Positions 1 to 8,898 of a DNA stretch of 64,000 nucleotides are shown piece after piece; within the stretch, counting starts at the first letter, position 1; every line of letters begins with the position of its first letter. The stretch lies in contig NZ_JAHEAG010000001.1 of assembly GCF_018596315.1 (NCBI RefSeq), positions 434,001 through 498,000 on the forward strand. Direction: 5' to 3'. The position numbers and the translations under genes were made by a program. The notes beneath the pieces were generated by a model. It searched no databases. It worked only from the letters and a program-made list of their open reading frames with translations, and was not told the origin of the DNA. Source of the stretch: Bradyrhizobium sp. SRL28 (GTDB lineage Bacteria; Pseudomonadota; Alphaproteobacteria; Rhizobiales; Xanthobacteraceae).

Positions 1-1
1 A

Positions 2-91
2 ATCGCCGCGGCGCACGTCTGCTCGGACAGCGCCGTCGAGCTGGATCCCGCGGGCTCATCCATCGTGGTCAGGCCGTCCATCCCTCATTAG
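2..91 (+). CDS. C-terminal end of an unidentified protein (partial)
   Basis: An open frame enters from the left edge and ends at TAG 89-91. The 29 visible residues (ending VVRPSIPH) look like ordinary protein sequence, but no motif identifies a family. It could also be chance, because only 90 bases are visible. The upstream sequence would settle it. Confidence 0.25.
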   Translation: MAAAHVCSDSAVELDPAGSSIVVRPSIPH

Positions 92-452
92 CCGTGAATT
101 TTCGGCACTGCGTGCCGCGCGCCATTGCGCCATCATGCTCTTGGCGAACGTTTCTGCGATCCGATACAAAAGACGCTTCATTACTCTTTGCGGAAGGAAT
201 CAGCGCCCGGTCGGGTTCCACAATCGGCGCGTTGGAGCAGTCCCCGGATCATTGGTGCTAATCCTTCCGATGAATCCATCCACGAAAGGACTGATACCGC
301 GGAGGCTTTCGCGCTCCTCTTGTTCCCACGTTCTCGCTCCCGCCAGATTTCACGGTAGGGAGTTCCGAAAGAGAGATCCGGGCCGGGCCCGCAAAGCCAG
401 GGATCCTCACTGCCCCGGTTCGCGTCAAGAAAACGCGTCAAATCAAAAATCT
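92..452. other. Intergenic stretch without a supported gene
   Basis: I see no convincing gene between the left partial frame and the terminator at 453. The short open frames here have no ribosome binding site, no recognisable motif and overlap one another on both strands. Confidence 0.5.
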
Positions 453-487
453 AGAGCCCCGTTCCGCTTCCATCGGAACGGGGCTCT
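453..487 (-). terminator. Rho-independent terminator of the MHYT histidine kinase gene
   Basis: A perfect 14-bp stem (453-466 pairs with 474-487, AGAGCCCCGTTCCG) surrounds a 7-base loop. Read on the minus strand it is followed by AGATTTTTGATTT, a T-run as expected for intrinsic termination. The stop codon of the kinase (TAG, 486-488) sits at the very base of the stem, so termination is immediate. Confidence 0.85.
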
Positions 488-2786
488 ATGCTCTCTTCGG
501 GTGTAAGGTCAAAACCGAGCGCATATCGGCCTGTACGCGCATTGCCTCCTCGATGGCGGCCACCAGCGCCGTCTGGTCGAACGGCTTGGAAATGCGCGGC
601 AGGTGAGGCTGCGTGGAGCCTGGAAGCTCGGCATATCCCGTGCAGAGCACTACGGGCGTGCCGGGACGCTCGGCAGCCACTGCCTCGGCAAGCTGAAGCC
701 CGTTCATTCCCGGCATGGCGTAATCGGTCACCACGATGTCGATCTTCGGCATTCGGGGCAGCAGCCGGACTGCCTCCTCGCCAGAGCGCGCCTCGATCAC
801 GGCGTGGCCGAGATCATCGAGCATCGCAGCGATGCTGTCGAGAACAAGAAGGTCATCATCGACGACCAACACGGAGATGGGTCGACTGCTGCGGGATGCG
901 GAGCGCGACGGCTCAGCCGCATGGGGCACCGGCACCTTTTCGTCCTGACAGGCGGGCAGCCAGATCTCGGCCGTGGTCCCCTCGCCGATGTGGCTCTTCA
1001 GCAGCAGCACGCCTCCGGACTGTTCGGCCAACCCTTTCACCATCGAGAGGCCGAGACCGGTTCCCTTGCCGACACCCTTGGTCGTAAAGAACGGCTCCTG
1101 CGCATGCTTCAGCGTCTCCTCGTCCATGCCGCATCCGGTGTCGCTCACCGAGAGCGCGACGTATCGCCCCTCCGCAAGGCCGTCGATGGCATGCTCTTCG
1201 CGTGCGGCGATGCTGATCACCCCGCCGCCCGCCATTATCGCATCCCGCGCATTGACGGCGAGGTTGAGGATCGCGAGCTCCAGCTGGTTGGCATCGACCT
1301 TCACATTTGCGAGTTCGATCGGAAAACGGGTCTCGACGCGGATGCCCGGAGCAAACTTCAAGAGAGCTGCCATTCCGCGCACCAGCTCCGGAACATCCAC
1401 GACGACGGGCTTGAGGTCCTGCTTGCGCGCGAATGCAAGCATGCGCTGGGTCAGCGAGGCACCCCGGAGGGCACCGTGGATCGCGTTGTCGAGGAGCCGG
1501 TGAATCCTGGGATCTTCCGGCTGGAGGCGCTTCTTCGCAAGTTCGAGGCTGCCCAGGATCACGGCGAGTATGTTGTTGAAGTCGTGGGCCACGCCGCCGG
1601 TAAGCTGTCCGACAGTCTCCATCTTCTGCGATATCGCGAGCGCGTCGCGCGTGCGCTCCAGCGCTTCCTGGGCCAGGCGGCGCTCCGTCACGTCCCGAAC
1701 GATCTTGGCGAAGCCTATGGTCTCGCCCCGCTCGTTCCGCACCACGCGAATCGTCGCCTCGGCCCAGAAGCGGTTGCCGTCCTTGCGAACGCGCCAGCCT
1801 TCGCCTGTCGACTTGCCTTCCCGCTTTGCGTCCAGAAGCATGGCATCGGGAATTCCGGAACAGCGCTCTTCGTCCGTGTGAAGGATGGCGTAGTGCGTCC
1901 CGACGATCTCGTCGCCATAGCCGATCAGCCGGTGCGCGCCGAGATTCCAGTTCGCCACCCGTCCCTCGGGGTCGAGCATGAAGATGGCGTGATCGGCCAC
2001 ACCCTCCACCAGCAGCCGGAATCTCTCCTCGCTTCGCCTGAGCGCCTCGGCTTCGCGGCCAGCTCGTTCTGCCGAGAACCGGTCGTACACGGCCGCAGCA
2101 AGCCCCATGACAAGGACGACAATCGTGGTGCCAGCGATCAGGAACGCGAGGGGCGCTTGGCCCACCGAGCCGGGTGCTGCGCGGCCAAGGACGGCATCGG
2201 CGGGAACGAAGGAGGAGCCCTGCATGGCTGCGTAGTGCATCCCGGAAATCGCCACGCCCATGACGGCTCCCGCCGACACGCGCTCGAGCACGCTCGTCAT
2301 GTGAAAAGCGAGGCGCAGCGCTATGATGGACGCTCCGATCGCAATGGCGATGGAAAGCGCGACCCAGACGGGATCGTAGTGGATGGAAGCCGCCATCCGC
2401 ATGGCGCTCATGCCGGTGTAGTGCATGCCGGAAATCGCGAGCCCCATTGCAATGCCGGCAACGACGAGCGCGTTCGACCGCCGACTTACGACGACGAACG
2501 CGGCTGCCGCGACCAGGATGGGAATGGCAAGCGAGAGGAGCGTGAGGAGCGGATCGTAGGAGATATCCACGCCGGGCAGGCTAAAGGCCAGCATGGCCAC
2601 GAAATGCATGGACCAGATGCCGCCGCCCATGGCGACTGCCGCAGCCCCGAGCCAGCCCAGGCTGGCGGAGCCTGAAGCGGCCCGCATGCGAGTCGCGAGA
2701 TCCAGTGCCGTATAAGAGGAAAGCGCCGCGATCAGGACCGACAGCGCGACAAGAACGGGGTCATGGGAGCCTGGATGATGATGCAT
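486..2786 (-). CDS. MHYT-PAS hybrid sensor histidine kinase with C-terminal receiver
   Basis: A membrane-bound hybrid histidine kinase of about 766 residues. The N-terminal third is an MHYT domain: several hydrophobic helices carrying the repeated motifs SMHFVAM, GMHYTGM and GMHYAAM. This family is proposed to bind a metal and sense diatomic gases. A PAS domain (EERFRLLVEG to VRDVTERR), a HisKA box (GGVAHDFNNI), an HATPase domain (N box NLAVNARD, DTGCGM, GTGLGLSMV) and a receiver with VTDYAMPGMNG follow. I start at ATG 2784-2786, which gives MHHHPGSHDP, the usual MHYT beginning. The frame stays open to 2930 but then runs over a tRNA remnant. No response-regulator gene is adjacent. Signal and output are unknown. 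Confidence 0.85.
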   Translation of the reverse strand: MHHHPGSHDPVLVALSVLIAALSSYTALDLATRMRAASGSASLGWLGAAAVAMGGGIWSMHFVAMLAFSLPGVDISYDPLLTLLSLAIPILVAAAAFVVVSRRSNALVVAGIAMGLAISGMHYTGMSAMRMAASIHYDPVWVALSIAIAIGASIIALRLAFHMTSVLERVSAGAVMGVAISGMHYAAMQGSSFVPADAVLGRAAPGSVGQAPLAFLIAGTTIVVLVMGLAAAVYDRFSAERAGREAEALRRSEERFRLLVEGVADHAIFMLDPEGRVANWNLGAHRLIGYGDEIVGTHYAILHTDEERCSGIPDAMLLDAKREGKSTGEGWRVRKDGNRFWAEATIRVVRNERGETIGFAKIVRDVTERRLAQEALERTRDALAISQKMETVGQLTGGVAHDFNNILAVILGSLELAKKRLQPEDPRIHRLLDNAIHGALRGASLTQRMLAFARKQDLKPVVVDVPELVRGMAALLKFAPGIRVETRFPIELANVKVDANQLELAILNLAVNARDAIMAGGGVISIAAREEHAIDGLAEGRYVALSVSDTGCGMDEETLKHAQEPFFTTKGVGKGTGLGLSMVKGLAEQSGGVLLLKSHIGEGTTAEIWLPACQDEKVPVPHAAEPSRSASRSSRPISVLVVDDDLLVLDSIAAMLDDLGHAVIEARSGEEAVRLLPRMPKIDIVVTDYAMPGMNGLQLAEAVAAERPGTPVVLCTGYAELPGSTQPHLPRISKPFDQTALVAAIEEAMRVQADMRSVLTLHPKRA

Positions 2787-2887
2787 TCCGCCGACGACGC
2801 ATTGAAGACATCTGAATAGCACCGTTTTTCCAACAGTGCATTGTTCCGGTGCCGAATTGTTGAAGAGGCCAGGTTCAGCGAAAAGCC

Positions 2888-2937
2888 TGGCCGGGCCGGG
2901 AGGGATCGAACCTGCGAATCGCGGAATCAAAATCCGC
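2888..2937 (-). pseudogene. 3' half of a tRNA-Gln(UUG) gene, 5' half missing
   Basis: Read on the minus strand, 50 bases fold exactly as the 3' part of a tRNA. There is an anticodon arm GCGGA-TTTTGAT-TCCGC (anticodon TTG), a 5-base variable loop GATTC, a T arm GCAGG-TTCGATC-CCTCC with one mismatch, a 7-base acceptor strand, a discriminator G and encoded CCA. The loop TTTTGAT and T-loop TTCGATC fit bacterial tRNA-Gln. The next 27 bases, where the D arm and 5' acceptor should lie, do not pair with the acceptor strand, so the gene is truncated. Such 3' halves are typical of integration (att) duplications; that origin is inference. Confidence 0.6.
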
Positions 2938-2955
2938 TTTGTTGTTCAACGATTT

Positions 2956-2998
2956 CCAGGGGGCATTTGAAAAAATGCCAAAAATGTCCCTGGCATTT
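2956..2998. repeat. Nested and alternative inverted repeats
   Basis: An inner hairpin GGCATTT-GAAA-AAATGCC (2962-2979) lies inside an outer stem CCAGGG/CCCTGG (2956-2961 with 2988-2993). A third arm TGGCATTT (2991-2998) could pair with AAATGCCA (2973-2980) instead. The zone 2940-3130 is more A+T-rich than its surroundings. Its function is unknown. Confidence 0.4.
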
Positions 2999-3189
2999 AC
3001 AATAGCTTGGTAGTTGTTTCCAAACAAAGAAACACCTCTGCCAAATAAAGAAGCAGACTCTCGCGGGAAGAATCAGTCTCGCAAAATCTGAGGCAACGGC
3101 CGATGCCCGCCTTGATTGCGAATCGATAAGCGCTTGCGACGTTCTTATCGGTCGTAAGCAACCAACGGCCGCTTTGCGCCGGGACCGGC

Positions 3190-3387
3190 CATTCGCCAAG
3201 CGGAAGTTATCGAAACTCCACGTCAGTGGCGGCGCCTGCGCGCTCGGCCACCCGATCGGCGCCACCGGCGCGCGATTGATCGTGACGCTGCATCACTGGA
3301 AGCGCGGAACCCGAAACGCGGCGTCGCCGCGCTGTGCATCGGCGGCGGTGAAGCGACGCCATCGCCGTCGAGCGCGCCGTTCGCTGA
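3190..3387 (+). pseudogene. Remnant of a thiolase (acetyl-CoA acetyltransferase) C-terminus
   Basis: The plus strand encodes VSGGACALGHPIGATGAR and then VTL, the thiolase His-loop. After a frame change it encodes KRGVAALCIGGGEAT, the Cys-loop, and after a second frame change AIAVERAVR with a stop at 3385-3387. The order matches the end of the intact thiolase at 19536-20726, but three reading frames are needed. No start and no N-terminal three quarters are present. It is a decayed fragment, not a functional gene. Confidence 0.75.
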
Positions 3388-3486
3388 CCGGGGCGATTGG
3401 AAGGACATGCGAGCGGCACTAATGGCGCCGCCCGCCGCTGTCTTCTCATCCGACCACCTCCGTGTGGGGCGCGCTGGCTCGACGGT

Positions 3487-4527
3487 CTAGTAATTGCTCG
3501 CCGTCGACTCATTCGGGATGCCGTCGATCGGGCATTCGTCGGTGCCAACCGTCGGGCGGGTCATCGCCTCGACCATTTCGCGTGTGCCTTCCGGATCGTC
3601 GATCCATTTCTTGTAGAAGTCATAGGGGCAGGACGCGACGCCTTTCGTACTTTCGCCAGAGTTGATCATGCCGGTATAGCCGCGGTGCAGCAGCTTGAAG
3701 AGATGGTTCTGCGACTGGCCGTTGCGGCGCGCATCGCGGATCAGGCTCTTCGACAGTCCTGCGTACTGGATGCCGTACTCCTCCTCGCCGGTCTCGCCCA
3801 GCGTGCGACCGTCGAAACCAATAATCGCGGAGTGGCCGAAATAGGAATAGACGCCGTCGAAGCCGGCGGCGTTGGCGACCGCGACATAGACATTGTTGGC
3901 CCAGGCCATCGCCTTGGAAATCAGGATCTGCTGTTCCTTGGCGGGATACATGTAGCCTTGGCAGCGCACGATCAGTTCGGCCCCCTTCATGGCGCAGTCG
4001 CGCCAGATCTCCGGAAAGTTGCCGTCGTCGCAGATGATCAGGCTGACCTTCAGGCCTTTCGGCCCTTCGGAAACATAGGTGCAATTGCCGGGATACCAGC
4101 CCTCGATCGGCACCCACGGCATGATCTTGCGGTACTTCTGGACGATCTCGCCCTTGTCGTTCATCAGGATCAAGGTGTTGTACGGCGCCTTGTGCGGGTG
4201 CTCCTCGTGGCGCTCGCCGGTGAGCGAGAACACGCCCCAGACTTTTGCCTTGCGGCAGGCTTCGGCAAAGATCTCTGTCTCGGCACCGGGGATCGACGAA
4301 GCGGTCTCGTACATCTCCTTCGAGTCATACATGATGCCGTGGGTGGAATATTCCGGGAAGATCACGACATCCATGCCCGGCAAGCCGAGCTTCATGCCGA
4401 CGATCATGTCGGCGATCTTGCGGGCGTTGTCGAGCACCTCGGCCTTGGTGTGCAGCCGCGGCATTTTGTAGTTGACGACTGCGACGCCGACCGTGTCGTT
4501 GCTTGAGGAAATGTCACCGTGGAGCAT
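3487..4527 (-). CDS. amiE: Aliphatic amidase AmiE
   Basis: Hydrolyses short aliphatic amides (acetamide, propionamide) to the acid and ammonia in the cytoplasm. At 346 residues it has the length of Pseudomonas AmiE and starts like it ([20 protein letters not shown]). The nitrilase-superfamily triad is visible at the expected positions: Glu59 in VIFPEYS, Lys134 in KYRKIMPW and Cys166 in IICDDGN. It is the last gene of the urtABCDE-fmdA-fmdB-amiE operon, 42 bases after fmdB, so it should be fed by that transporter. Together with FmdA it broadens the amide range. The main alternative, the AmiF formamidase, is less likely given the closer match to AmiE. Confidence 0.93.
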   Translation of the reverse strand: MLHGDISSSNDTVGVAVVNYKMPRLHTKAEVLDNARKIADMIVGMKLGLPGMDVVIFPEYSTHGIMYDSKEMYETASSIPGAETEIFAEACRKAKVWGVFSLTGERHEEHPHKAPYNTLILMNDKGEIVQKYRKIMPWVPIEGWYPGNCTYVSEGPKGLKVSLIICDDGNFPEIWRDCAMKGAELIVRCQGYMYPAKEQQILISKAMAWANNVYVAVANAAGFDGVYSYFGHSAIIGFDGRTLGETGEEEYGIQYAGLSKSLIRDARRNGQSQNHLFKLLHRGYTGMINSGESTKGVASCPYDFYKKWIDDPEGTREMVEAMTRPTVGTDECPIDGIPNESTASNY

Positions 4528-4569
4528 TGGATCGCCTCTTGTTCTGGTTCGGGTTTGAAGGATCGCGCC

Positions 4570-4917
4570 TCAGTGGCTGATCATCCAGGGCCGCGCGGTG
4601 GGAAAGCCCTTGGCTCCGCTTCTGGTCTTGGTCATCAGGCGGGCCGGCTTCTTCTTTCCGGTTGAACAGCAGCCACAGCCGGGGCCATGCGAGGCCTTGT
4701 ATTCCCCAAGCGTCTTCGGCGCGTGGGCGCTGCGCTCATTGGTGGCGAGCGCTTTCCGCTTGTCTGATGGCATGCAGAAGAACGCCGGTGCGGTGAGGAT
4801 CACGCGCGGCGATTCAATCGTGCAGCGCGGGCAGTCCTGCGGATCGTCGCATTCGGCCATCGGCCGCATGTCGGTGAACGGGCCGCAATCGTTGCAGAGG
4901 TATTCGTAGACGGGCAT
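4570..4917 (-). CDS. fmdB: FmdB-type zinc-ribbon protein
   Basis: A 115-residue cytoplasmic protein beginning MPVYEYLCNDCGPF and carrying CxxC at about residues 8-11 and 29-32 (DCPRC), the FmdB zinc ribbon. A second Cys-rich patch (GPGCGCCSTG) lies near residues 78-87, and the C-terminus is basic. FmdB was named as a putative regulator in the Methylophilus formamidase cluster; its biochemical role is not settled. The position between fmdA and amiE supports a link to amide hydrolysis. A 90-base gap with a hairpin separates it from fmdA. Confidence 0.85.
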   Translation of the reverse strand: MPVYEYLCNDCGPFTDMRPMAECDDPQDCPRCTIESPRVILTAPAFFCMPSDKRKALATNERSAHAPKTLGEYKASHGPGCGCCSTGKKKPARLMTKTRSGAKGFPTARPWMISH

Positions 4918-4955
4918 CTGGTTTTCTCGCGCGATGGTTGGAAGATCACGACGTC

Positions 4956-4993
4956 GGATGCGGGGCGGCCGGCACGCATGCCGTCCCGCATCC
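4956..4993 (-). promoter_or_regulatory. Hairpin between fmdA and fmdB
   Basis: A 9-bp stem GGATGCGGG/CCCGCATCC (4956-4964 with 4985-4993) continues through one G-T pair and CGG/CCG (4966-4968 with 4981-4983) around a 12-base loop. No T-run follows on the minus strand, so it more likely stabilises or processes the mRNA than stops transcription fully. Confidence 0.45.
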
Positions 4994-5007
4994 CTCTCGC
5001 GCAGGGA

Positions 5008-6237
5008 TCACTTGTCCGGCGAGATCGGCATCTGGATGTCGCCCTTGATGTGTTTGATCGGCCCGGCCGACGACGGCATGATGTCGAAGTCGAAAATCTC
5101 CGTCGGCAGCCACAGCGTGGCGCAGGCGTTGGGCACATCGACCACGCCGGAGATGTGGCCCTGGCACGGCGCGGTGCCCAGGATCGAATAGGCCTGCGCG
5201 CCCGAGTAGCCGAACTTCTTCAGATATTCGATCGCGTTCAAACAGGCTTGGCGATAGGCGATGTGGACGTCGAGGTAATGCTGCTTGCCGGCCTCGTCCA
5301 CCGAGATGCCTTCGAAGATCAGATAATCCTTGTAGTTCGGCGTGATCGGCGACGGCTTGAACACGGGATTCTTGATGCCGTATTTGGCGACGCCGTCCTT
5401 GATGATGTCGACCTTCAGATGCAGCCAGCCGGCCATTTCGATCGCACCGCAGAAGGTGATCTCGCCGTCGCCCTGGCTGAAGTGCAGATCCCCCATCGAG
5501 AGGCCGCCGCCCGGCACATAGACCGGGAAGAAGATTTTTGAGCCGCGCGACAGATCCTTGATGTCGCAATTGCCGCCATGCTCGCGCGGCGGCACGGTGC
5601 GGGCGCCTTCCGCACCGACCTTGGCCTTGGCGTCGCCCTTGGCGCGGCCGGCGTGGGCGGTCGCGGCGAACGGCGGATTGGCGAGGCCCGGCACGCGGGT
5701 CGGATTGGTCGCGATCAACGCGGTCTCGCGCTCGTTCCAGGTCGCCAGCAGTTTCGGGTCCGGAAGACAGCCGATCAGGCCGGGATGGATGAGGCCGGCG
5801 AAGTTCACGCCGGGAATGTGACGCGACGAGGTGTAGAGGCCCTTGATGTCCCAGATCGATTTCTGCGCCAGCGGGAAATGGTCGGTGAGGAAGCCGCCAC
5901 CATTTTGTTTGGAGAAGAAGCCGTTAAAACCCCAGAGGCTTTCCTTCAGCGGACCGACGTCAAGCAGGTCGACCACCAGCAAATCGCCGGGCTCGGCGCC
6001 CTTGACGCCGATCGGGCCGGACAGAAAGTGCACGATCGACAGGTCGATGTCACGCACGTCATCGGCGGAATCGTTGTTCTTGATGAAGCCGCCGGTCCAG
6101 TCATAGGTCTCGATGATGAAATCGTCGCCCGGGTTGACCCACGAAACCATCGGGATGTCGGGATGCCACCGATTGTGGATCATGTCGTTGTCGTAGGCCG
6201 ACTTCGAAAGATCGACCTTGATCAGTGTCTCTGGCAT
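5008..6237 (-). CDS. fmdA: Formamidase/acetamidase FmdA
   Basis: Hydrolyses formamide (and less well other short amides) to formate and ammonia. The 409-residue length and opening (MPETLIKVDLSKSAYDNDMIHNRWHPDIP) are typical of the FmdA/AmdA family, which is unrelated to nitrilase-type amidases. Family stretches include GPIGVKGAEPGDLLVVDLLDV, PGVNFAGLIHPGLIG, EHGGNCDIKDL and GDLHFSQGDGEITFCGAIEM. It lies 36 bases downstream of urtE and should be co-transcribed with the transporter genes. Having both FmdA and AmiE in one operon gives two unrelated amidases downstream of one permease. Confidence 0.93.
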   Translation of the reverse strand: MPETLIKVDLSKSAYDNDMIHNRWHPDIPMVSWVNPGDDFIIETYDWTGGFIKNNDSADDVRDIDLSIVHFLSGPIGVKGAEPGDLLVVDLLDVGPLKESLWGFNGFFSKQNGGGFLTDHFPLAQKSIWDIKGLYTSSRHIPGVNFAGLIHPGLIGCLPDPKLLATWNERETALIATNPTRVPGLANPPFAATAHAGRAKGDAKAKVGAEGARTVPPREHGGNCDIKDLSRGSKIFFPVYVPGGGLSMGDLHFSQGDGEITFCGAIEMAGWLHLKVDIIKDGVAKYGIKNPVFKPSPITPNYKDYLIFEGISVDEAGKQHYLDVHIAYRQACLNAIEYLKKFGYSGAQAYSILGTAPCQGHISGVVDVPNACATLWLPTEIFDFDIMPSSAGPIKHIKGDIQMPISPDK

Positions 6238-6273
6238 CGATAGCTCCCCTTTTAGACAGCACAGGTTGGGTTT

Positions 6274-6963
6274 TCAGACAGACAAGAATTTCGAGACTTG
6301 CGCGGCATCGACGCTTTCGCGCGGGTCATCGCGGACGATCTCGCCGTTCTCGATGACCAGCACACGGTCGGCGATATCGAGCGCGAAGCTCAACACCTGT
6401 TCGGAGACGACAATCGACAGGCCACGCTCGTCGCGAATACGTTTTAGCGTGCGCGCCATGTCCTTGATGATCGACGGCTGGATGCCCTCGGTCGGCTCGT
6501 CCAGCAGCAGCACCTTCGGCTTGGTGGCGAGCGCGCGCGCGATCGCCAACTGCTGCTGCTGACCGCCGGAGAGATTGCCGCCGCGGCGGCCCTTCATTTC
6601 CAGCAGCACCGGAAACAGTTCGTAGATATCTTCAGGCACCTCGGAGCCGCCCGACACCACCAGCCCGGTCTCGATGTTCTCCTTCACCGTCATGCTCGAG
6701 AAGATCATGCGGCCCTGCGGCACATAGGCGAGGCCCTTGGCGACGCGCTCGTAGCTTGGGAGCGCGCTGAGCTCGGCGCCTTCCATGCTCACCGAGCCGC
6801 TTTTGGTCGGCACGATGCCCATCAGCGACTTCATCAGCGTGGTCTTGCCCATGCCGTTGCGGCCCATGATCGCAACGATCTCGTTGGGCGCGACGGAGAC
6901 GTTGAGGCCGTGCAGCACTTCGCTCTGGCCGTAGGCGACGTGAAGATCCGAAATAGCCAGCAT
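6274..6963 (-). CDS. urtE: UrtE-like ABC transporter ATPase (urea/short-chain amides)
   Basis: A LivF-type ATPase of 229 residues. Walker A is GRNGMGKTT (residues 34-42), the signature is NLSGGQQQQLAIARAL and Walker B is VLLLDEPTEG. It would pair with UrtD beneath the UrtB/UrtC membrane channel. The gene follows urtD by 11 bases. The subfamily resembles urea transporters, but the linked formamidase and amidase point to amides as substrates too. Which solute binds is decided by UrtA. Confidence 0.88.
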   Translation of the reverse strand: MLAISDLHVAYGQSEVLHGLNVSVAPNEIVAIMGRNGMGKTTLMKSLMGIVPTKSGSVSMEGAELSALPSYERVAKGLAYVPQGRMIFSSMTVKENIETGLVVSGGSEVPEDIYELFPVLLEMKGRRGGNLSGGQQQQLAIARALATKPKVLLLDEPTEGIQPSIIKDMARTLKRIRDERGLSIVVSEQVLSFALDIADRVLVIENGEIVRDDPRESVDAAQVSKFLSV

Positions 6964-6974
6964 GCCCCTACCCC

Positions 6975-7730
<756 letters not shown>

Positions 7731-7740
7731 GATGTCCTCC

Positions 7741-8886
7741 TCACTCTGCCGGCGCGCCGTCGGCGACGGAATTGTCGGTCCAGCCGCTCTCGGACTTGGG
7801 CTTGCGTGACGAGATCAGCCGGTCGATCCGTGGCTGAACGTGATCCTGCCAGATGCCGGCGAGGCCGTTGGGGAAAGCAAGGACCACGGCGATGAACAAT
7901 CCGCCGAGACCGAACAGCCAGAGCTCGGGGAAGGATTCCGAAAGACTGGTCTTGGCGAAGTTGACCAGCATGGTTCCGTAGACCGCGCCGAGGATCGAGA
8001 GCCGGCCACCGACCGCGGTATAGATCACCATCTCGATCGACGGCACGATGCCGACAAAGGATGGTGACATGAACCCGACCTGCAGCGCGAACATGGCCCC
8101 GCCGATGGCGGCGAAGACGGCGCCGACGCAGAAGGCGAAGATCTTGAAGTTGGCGACGCTGTATCCGGAGAAGCGGACCCGGTCCTCCTGATCCCGCATC
8201 GCGACCAGAATGCGGCCAAGCTTCGAGTGCCGGATGAACTGGGCGATGAAGATGCAGACGAACAACAAGCCTACCTCGAAGAAGTAGAGCACGACCTTGG
8301 CGTGGTCGGGACGAATGTCCCAGCCCTTGAGCGTGCGCAGGTCGGTCATGCCGTTGATGCCGCCGGTGTAACCCTGCTGACCGACGATCAGGATGGTCAG
8401 GATCGCGGCGACGGCCTGCGTGATGATGGCGAAATAGGTGCCGCCGACGCGGCGCTTGAACATCGCCGCACCGATGATCAGGGCGAAGAGGCCCGGCACC
8501 AGAATGACGGCGGCGATGGTGAAGGTGAGGCTGTGGAACGGCTGCCAGAACAACGGCAGCGAGGTGATCTGATTCCAGTCCATGAAGTCGGGAATGCCGG
8601 GGGTCGACTGGATCTTGGTGTTCGCGACGCTCGATGCCTCGAGCTTGAGAAACATCGCCATGCAGTAGCCGCCGAGGCCGAAGAATACGCCCTGCCCCAG
8701 GCTCAAGATGCCGCCATAGCCCCAGCAGATCACCAGCCCCAGCGCCACGAAGGCGTAGGTCAGATATTTGGCGACCAGGTTGAGCCTGAAGACGTCGAGG
8801 CAGAGCGGCAGCACCACCACCAGCAAGGCGGCGAGCACCAGGATGCCGATCAGCTCCGAACGCGTGGTGAAGCGATTGTCGTTCAT
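7741..8886 (-). CDS. urtC: UrtC-like ABC permease subunit
   Basis: An inner-membrane LivM-type permease of 381 residues with about ten hydrophobic segments, and a long loop near residues 80-115 as is usual in UrtC. The conserved stretch GRILVAMRDQEDRVRFSGYSV is the cytoplasmic coupling region that contacts the ATPases. It forms the channel with UrtB and lies 12 bases downstream of urtB. Confidence 0.88.
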   Translation of the reverse strand: MNDNRFTTRSELIGILVLAALLVVVLPLCLDVFRLNLVAKYLTYAFVALGLVICWGYGGILSLGQGVFFGLGGYCMAMFLKLEASSVANTKIQSTPGIPDFMDWNQITSLPLFWQPFHSLTFTIAAVILVPGLFALIIGAAMFKRRVGGTYFAIITQAVAAILTILIVGQQGYTGGINGMTDLRTLKGWDIRPDHAKVVLYFFEVGLLFVCIFIAQFIRHSKLGRILVAMRDQEDRVRFSGYSVANFKIFAFCVGAVFAAIGGAMFALQVGFMSPSFVGIVPSIEMVIYTAVGGRLSILGAVYGTMLVNFAKTSLSESFPELWLFGLGGLFIAVVLAFPNGLAGIWQDHVQPRIDRLISSRKPKSESGWTDNSVADGAPAE

Positions 8887-8898
8887 GGCTCAGCCCCC

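Noticed and set aside
603..2675. Long open frame on the plus strand opposite the MHYT kinase
   Set aside because: It has no family motif and an Arg/His-rich composition, and it mirrors a clear histidine kinase. High G+C commonly leaves the antisense frame open.
2787..2930. N-terminal extension of the MHYT kinase
   Set aside because: It would translate the tRNA remnant. The family start MHHHPG is at 2786.
2888..2937. Reading the tRNA fragment on the plus strand as tRNA-Leu(CAA)
   Set aside because: The anticodon stem is palindromic, but the T-loop consensus and CCA fit only the minus strand.
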